From Sporosarcina sp. (GTDB lineage: Bacteria > Bacillota > Bacilli > Bacillales_A > Planococcaceae): 8,452 nt of DNA. The stretch lies in assembly GCA_029263945.1 (NCBI GenBank), contig JARIDM010000022.1, positions 1 through 8,452 of the forward strand, given 5' to 3'. The position numbers were made by a program, and so were the translations under genes. The notes beneath the pieces are model-generated. The model saw nothing but the letters and a program-made list of their open reading frames with translations. It did not search any database and had not been told where the DNA came from. Every line of letters begins with the position of its first letter. Positions within the stretch are counted from its first letter, which is position 1. Shown one piece after another: positions 5,775 to 8,452 of the stretch.

Positions 5775-7058
5775 ATGAGTACATTAACGATGTCAGCGCT
5801 AGAAAACATGACGCTCAAAGAGCTATATGAGCAAGCGCGACAATTTAAGATTGCCTATTATGCAAAAATGACAAAAAAAGAGCTCATTTTTTCTATATTA
5901 AAACAAAGAGCTGAACAAGAAGGTTTTTTCTTCATGGATGGTGTGCTTGAGATTATACAATCAGAAGGGTACGGTTTCCTTCGTCCAATCAATTATTCCT
6001 CAAGCTCTGAAGACATTTATATTTCCGCTTCCCAAATTCGCCGTTTTGATTTACGAAATGGTGATAAAGTTGCGGGGAAAGTACGTCCTCCAAAAGAATC
6101 TGAACGTTATTACGGGTTGTTACAAGTTGAAGCGGTGAATGGTGAAAATCCCGAAGACTCAAGGAACCGGGTCCATTTCCCAGCACTTACGCCTCTGTAT
6201 CCTGAACGTCATATGAAATTAGAAACAATCCCAGCTAACCTATCGACAAGAATTATGGACTTAGTTGCACCCGTTGGTTTTGGACAACGCGGTCTAATTG
6301 TTGCGCCTCCAAAAGCAGGTAAAACAATGTTGCTAAAAGAAATTGCGAATGCAGTGACGACAAATCATCCAGATGCTGAACTCATCGTTTTACTGATTGA
6401 CGAGCGGCCAGAAGAAGTGACAGATATTGAACGTTCTGTAAAAGCAGATGTTGTAAGTTCAACTTTTGATGAGTTACCAGAAAATCATATTAAAGTTGCT
6501 GAACTTGTTCTTGAGCGCGCGATGCGTCTTGTGGAACATAAAAAAGACGTGGTGATTTTAATGGATTCAATTACGAGGCTTGCAAGAGCCTATAACCTGG
6601 TTATTCCCCCGAGTGGTCGTACATTATCGGGTGGGATAGACCCAGCTGCTTTTCATCGCCCAAAACGATTTTTCGGTGCAGCACGTAATCTAGAAGAGGG
6701 CGGCAGTTTAACGATTTTAGCCACAGCACTTGTGGATACAGGATCTAGAATGGACGAAGTCATTTATGAAGAGTTTAAAGGGACGGGCAACTTAGAACTT
6801 CATTTAGATCGTCAACTAGCTGAGCGTCGTATTTTCCCTGCCCTTGACATTCGTCGTTCTGGTACGAGAAAAGAAGAGTTACTTCTTCCGAAAGACCAAC
6901 TAGAAAAACTTTGGGGCATTCGCAAAACATTTTCCGATGCACCTGATTTTGTCGAACGGTTTATGAAAAAGCTTGTTCAAACGCCATCAAATGAAGCATT
7001 TTTTGATAAGTTAAATTCCGAAATGAAAACCCAGCGTAAGGGCAAAGGGCTCATTTAA
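5775..7058 (+). CDS. rho: Transcription termination factor Rho
   Basis: Rho is a hexameric RNA helicase that ends untranslated transcripts by ATP-driven translocation to RNA polymerase. The 427-residue product equals the B. subtilis length. In order there are an N-terminal helical domain (LENMTLKELYEQA), an OB-type RNA-binding domain with EGYGFLRP (64-71), and the RecA-like motor. The motor has Walker A APPKAGKT (177-184), the DERPEEVTD motif with E210, Walker B VVILMD (259-264), the secondary RNA site SGRTLSGGID (280-289) and DTGSRMDEVIYEEFKGTGN (321-339, R-loop lysine K335). The arginine-finger region AERR (349-352) is present. There is no insertion between the domains, unlike Rho of high-GC Gram positives. 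ATG at 5775 is required because an in-frame TGA lies two codons upstream. The ribosome-binding site is weak (GAGTGGTG, 5759-5766). In B. subtilis rho represses itself through its leader; the 84 nt after the preceding hairpin could hold such a signal, but I cannot identify it. Confidence 0.97.
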   Translation: MSTLTMSALENMTLKELYEQARQFKIAYYAKMTKKELIFSILKQRAEQEGFFFMDGVLEIIQSEGYGFLRPINYSSSSEDIYISASQIRRFDLRNGDKVAGKVRPPKESERYYGLLQVEAVNGENPEDSRNRVHFPALTPLYPERHMKLETIPANLSTRIMDLVAPVGFGQRGLIVAPPKAGKTMLLKEIANAVTTNHPDAELIVLLIDERPEEVTDIERSVKADVVSSTFDELPENHIKVAELVLERAMRLVEHKKDVVILMDSITRLARAYNLVIPPSGRTLSGGIDPAAFHRPKRFFGAARNLEEGGSLTILATALVDTGSRMDEVIYEEFKGTGNLELHLDRQLAERRIFPALDIRRSGTRKEELLLPKDQLEKLWGIRKTFSDAPDFVERFMKKLVQTPSNEAFFDKLNSEMKTQRKGKGLI

Positions 7059-7108
7059 TCCAGAGAGATTTACAAGACGTCTGGTCAATTTAAGAACGAA
7101 AGAAAAAG

Positions 7109-7137
7109 TTGCAGTCCCTGTAAGGATTTGGTATACT
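7109..7137 (+). promoter_or_regulatory. Sigma-A promoter for rpmE
   Basis: TTGCAG (7109-7114) and TATACT (7132-7137) are separated by 17 nt, and TGG (7129-7131) adds an extended -10. The predicted start near 7144 leaves a leader of about 170 nt before rpmE. I see no strong terminator between rho and this promoter; a 5-bp CCAGA/TCTGG stem at 7060-7084 lacks a T-run. Confidence 0.65.
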
Positions 7138-7143
7138 CATTTA

Positions 7144-7309
7144 GGTAACGTTTAAATGATCTGCTGCATATACGGCTGACATAATCGGGTCGTGTAAGGC
7201 ATCAGTCTGATAAGGAGATAAAAGAAACGCGCACAGCTGTGCAATGATTTTCTTTTTATTAAACTCCTGAAATTATATTCTGTTCCGGATGGTTCAGAGC
7301 GAGAGGAGT
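7144..7309 (+). ncRNA. Structured 5' leader of rpmE, candidate L31 autoregulatory element
   Basis: Several ribosomal-protein leaders, including L31 (rpmE) leaders in Firmicutes, are known cis-regulatory RNAs; I have not matched a covariance model. A compact stem is visible: AGGAG (7213-7217) with CTCCT (7264-7268), then ATAAAAGAAA (7218-7227) with TTTCTTTTTAT (7249-7259, one bulge), capped by GCAC/GTGC (7231-7242, loop AGCT). A 5' stem, GGCTGA (7174-7179) with TCAGTC (7202-7207, one G-U), precedes it. ACTCCT (7263-7268) can instead pair with AGGAGT (7304-7309), which contains the rpmE Shine-Dalgarno sequence. The first pairing would free the ribosome-binding site and the second would hide it. 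Confidence 0.55.
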
Positions 7310-7316
7310 GAGATTG

Positions 7317-7544
7317 ATGAAAGCAGGATTACACCCAGACTACAAAACGGCAACAGTAATCTGTTCATGTGGAAACACATTTGAAACAGGATCTGTTAAA
7401 GAAGATATTCGTGTTGAGGTATGTTCAGAATGTCACCCATTCTACACTGGACGCCAGAAATTTGCTGCAGCGGACGGCCGTGTCGACCGTTTCAACAAGA
7501 AATATGGTATCAAAGAAGAAGGTCGCGACGAAGAAGAAGCATAA
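7317..7544 (+). CDS. rpmE: 50S ribosomal protein L31, zinc-binding type
   Basis: L31 is a small protein of the large ribosomal subunit that bridges to the small-subunit head. This 75-residue version has the four cysteines C16, C18, C36 and C39 (CSCGN and CSECHPFYTG), marking the zinc-containing form; Bacillales often also carry a cysteine-free paralogue used under zinc limitation. The conserved C-terminal RQKFAAADGRVDRFNKKYGI is followed by an acidic tail of about nine residues (EEGRDEEEA) that extends beyond the roughly 66-residue B. subtilis protein. I choose ATG at 7317 rather than the in-frame GTG at 7308 because the N-terminus MKAGLHPDYK matches the family and GAGGAG (7303-7308) is 8 nt upstream. 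The gene has its own promoter, leader and terminator and appears to be a single-gene transcript. Confidence 0.97.
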   Translation: MKAGLHPDYKTATVICSCGNTFETGSVKEDIRVEVCSECHPFYTGRQKFAAADGRVDRFNKKYGIKEEGRDEEEA

Positions 7545-7555
7545 GAATTTTACCA

Positions 7556-7594
7556 AATACCCGTCGGTGTGCAAATACACCAGACGGGTATTTT
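7556..7594 (+). terminator. Strong intrinsic terminator after rpmE
   Basis: AATACCCGTC GGTGT (7556-7570) pairs with ACACC (7577-7581) and GACGGGTATT (7583-7592), giving a 15-bp stem with a single bulged A at 7582 and a 6-nt loop. It is followed by TTTTCTGTTATTAT. It lies 12 nt after the rpmE stop. Confidence 0.92.
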
Positions 7595-7616
7595 CTGTTA
7601 TTATAGTTAGAGGATC

Positions 7617-7734
7617 AATCAATTTCATAATAGGGGTTTTATTGCTCCACCACCACAACATATAGTCGGGTTGAACCGTTCCCGAACGATATGTTGTGTC
7701 GCTGTCGCAGAATAAGGTCATTATGAAATTGACT
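7617..7734. repeat. Long imperfect inverted repeat between rpmE and tdk
   Basis: The outer arms, AATCAATTTCATAAT (7617-7631) and ATTATGAAATTGACT (7720-7734), are complementary at 14 of 15 positions. Inside are further matched segments: CACAACATAT (7654-7663) with ATATGTTGTG (7689-7698), 10 of 10, and TCGGG (7666-7670) with CCCGA (7681-7685) around a 10-nt loop. TTATTGC can also pair with GC-AG-AATAA inside the outer arms. The whole 118 nt can fold into one long interrupted hairpin. It follows the rpmE terminator and carries no credible reading frame. It could be a small non-autonomous palindromic element, a structured RNA or a regulatory site; GGAT occurs just outside both ends (7612-7615 and 7736-7739), which is too short to prove a target duplication. 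Confidence 0.7.
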
Positions 7735-7792
7735 CGGATAAAATAAAATAAAGAATTCACTATTTTTAAATCAACATGAGCCGTTTTTGGGG

Positions 7793-7798
7793 TATGAT
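7793..7798 (+). promoter_or_regulatory. Tentative -10 element for tdk
   Basis: TATGAT (7793-7798) lies 39 nt before the tdk start and sits in GGTAT-GATAG-ATACC (7791-7805), a perfect 5-bp inverted repeat. No convincing -35 is found 16-18 nt upstream. An alternative is TTGACT (7729-7734, inside the right arm of the inverted repeat) with AAGAAT (7751-7756), 16 nt apart. Both are weak. Confidence 0.3.
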
Positions 7799-7836
7799 AG
7801 ATACCATATACATTTTCAATGGAAGGTGAGTCAATT

Positions 7837-8445
7837 ATGTATGCAACTGTTCAAGGTGGTTGGATTGAAGTTGTTTGTGGCAGTATGTTCTCTGGAAAGT
7901 CAGAAGAGCTGATTCGCCGCGTAAAACGTGCACAATTTGCCAAACAAAAAATCGCTGTCTTTAAACCTGAGATAGATGATCGCTATAGTGAAGAGGCTGT
8001 TGTAAGCCACAACGGAACAACTGTAATTGCGAATCCTGTTGCCAGCTCCGCTCATATTAGAGACTTTGACAAAAGCGGTTATGACATTATCGCAATAGAT
8101 GAAGCGCAGTTTTTTGACGATGGTATCGTTGAAACGGTAATGACCCTTGCTGATGAGGGATTTCGTGTCATTCTTGCAGGACTTGACCAGGACTTCAGAG
8201 GAAATCCGTTTGGCCCAATGCCTCGTTTGTTAGCAATCGCTGAGCATATTACAAAACTACAAGCTGTCTGTGTCGTCTGTGGTTCACCGGCAAGTCGAAC
8301 CCAGCGTTTAATCGAAGGGGCCCCAGCTGGTTATGATGACCCTGTCATTCTTGTAGGCGCATCAGAAGCATACGAAGCAAGATGTCGACAGCATCATGAA
8401 GTGCCGCATGGTATCTCCTCTGCAGCACTTGCACAAAGCCAATGA
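7837..8445 (+). CDS. tdk: Thymidine kinase (type II, zinc-containing)
   Basis: This cytoplasmic enzyme phosphorylates thymidine and deoxyuridine with ATP in the pyrimidine salvage pathway. The 202 residues fit the family. Visible are the P-loop GSMFSGKS (15-22), the catalytic base E89 in IAIDEAQFF, GLDQDFRGNPF (115-125), and the zinc ligands C145, C148, C183 and H186. The lasso-loop segment YDDPVILVGASEAYEARCR (166-184), which binds the base, is complete. The ATG at 7837 is preferred to the in-frame ATG at 7819: GGAAGGTGAG (7821-7830) is a good Shine-Dalgarno sequence for it, and the product then starts MYATVQGGWIEV as in homologues. The last residues after HHEVP are variable and look unremarkable. 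In B. subtilis tdk is followed by prfA, which would lie beyond the window. Confidence 0.96.
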   Translation: MYATVQGGWIEVVCGSMFSGKSEELIRRVKRAQFAKQKIAVFKPEIDDRYSEEAVVSHNGTTVIANPVASSAHIRDFDKSGYDIIAIDEAQFFDDGIVETVMTLADEGFRVILAGLDQDFRGNPFGPMPRLLAIAEHITKLQAVCVVCGSPASRTQRLIEGAPAGYDDPVILVGASEAYEARCRQHHEVPHGISSAALAQSQ

Positions 8446-8452
8446 TTCACTT

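Noticed and set aside
7060..7084. Hairpin CCAGA/TCTGG after rho as a terminator
   Set aside because: Only 5 bp with a 15-nt loop and no T-run.
7244..7270. Nine-codon ATG...TGA micro-ORF in the rpmE leader, after AAGGAG at 7212-7217
   Set aside because: The purine-rich sequence is 26 nt from the ATG with a hairpin in between, and both it and the ORF end take part in base pairing; RNA structure explains it better than a leader peptide.
7369..7665. Plus-strand frames overlapping rpmE in other phases
   Set aside because: They lie over the well-conserved rpmE coding sequence and then over the terminator, with low-complexity basic composition and no start signal.
7425..7760. A 111-codon minus-strand frame across rpmE, its terminator and the inverted repeat
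   Set aside because: It runs antisense through rpmE and a strong terminator stem, has no recognisable motif and no credible ribosome-binding site; it is a chance frame.

Overview
The window is a 8.45 kb stretch of conserved chromosomal housekeeping DNA from a low-GC, endospore-forming Bacillales bacterium. The gene order pyrG - DUF2529 (ywjG, opposite strand) - spo0F - fbaA - tal - murA2 - class II FBPase (glpX/ywjI) - rho - rpmE - tdk is the order I know from Bacillus subtilis. Presence of Spo0F indicates a sporulation phosphorelay. The protein sequences are close to, but clearly distinct from, B. subtilis; a Planococcaceae/Sporosarcina-like host is my guess (inference, not shown). All genes are complete except pyrG, which enters from the left edge with only its C-terminal amidotransferase domain. 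No mobile gene, CRISPR array, tRNA or rRNA is visible.

Layout. 1-545: the pyrG 3' end and a strong bidirectional terminator. 546-1210: ywjG on the minus strand with its own promoter, then a divergent spacer. 1211-1573: spo0F. 1606-3287: fbaA and tal, with a hairpin between them that can compete with the tal ribosome-binding site. 3284-4582: murA2, overlapping tal by 4 nt. 4605-5691: glpX with its own extended -10 promoter and a terminator. 5775-7058: rho. 7109-7594: rpmE (ribosomal protein L31) with a promoter, a long structured leader and a strong terminator. 7617-7734: a long imperfect inverted repeat with no gene. 7837-8445: tdk.

Functionally the window joins nucleotide supply (CTP synthase, thymidine kinase), central carbon metabolism in both directions (aldolase, transaldolase, gluconeogenic FBPase), cell-wall precursor entry (UDP-GlcNAc enolpyruvyl transferase), transcription termination (Rho), translation (L31) and the sporulation decision (Spo0F).

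The most interesting signal is in pyrG. The glutaminase nucleophile motif G-I-C-L-G-M-Q reads G-I-S-L-G-M-Q (Ser codon TCA at 47-49), and the nearby GTP-activation motif GGTMRLG reads NGSKMRLG, while the His/Glu of the triad and the rest of the domain are intact. Together these predict a CTP synthase that has lost glutamine-dependent activity and uses free ammonia. Secondary signals are RNA-level: a leader before rpmE with two mutually exclusive pairings of one anti-Shine-Dalgarno segment, a similar arrangement before tal, and the unexplained inverted repeat before tdk.
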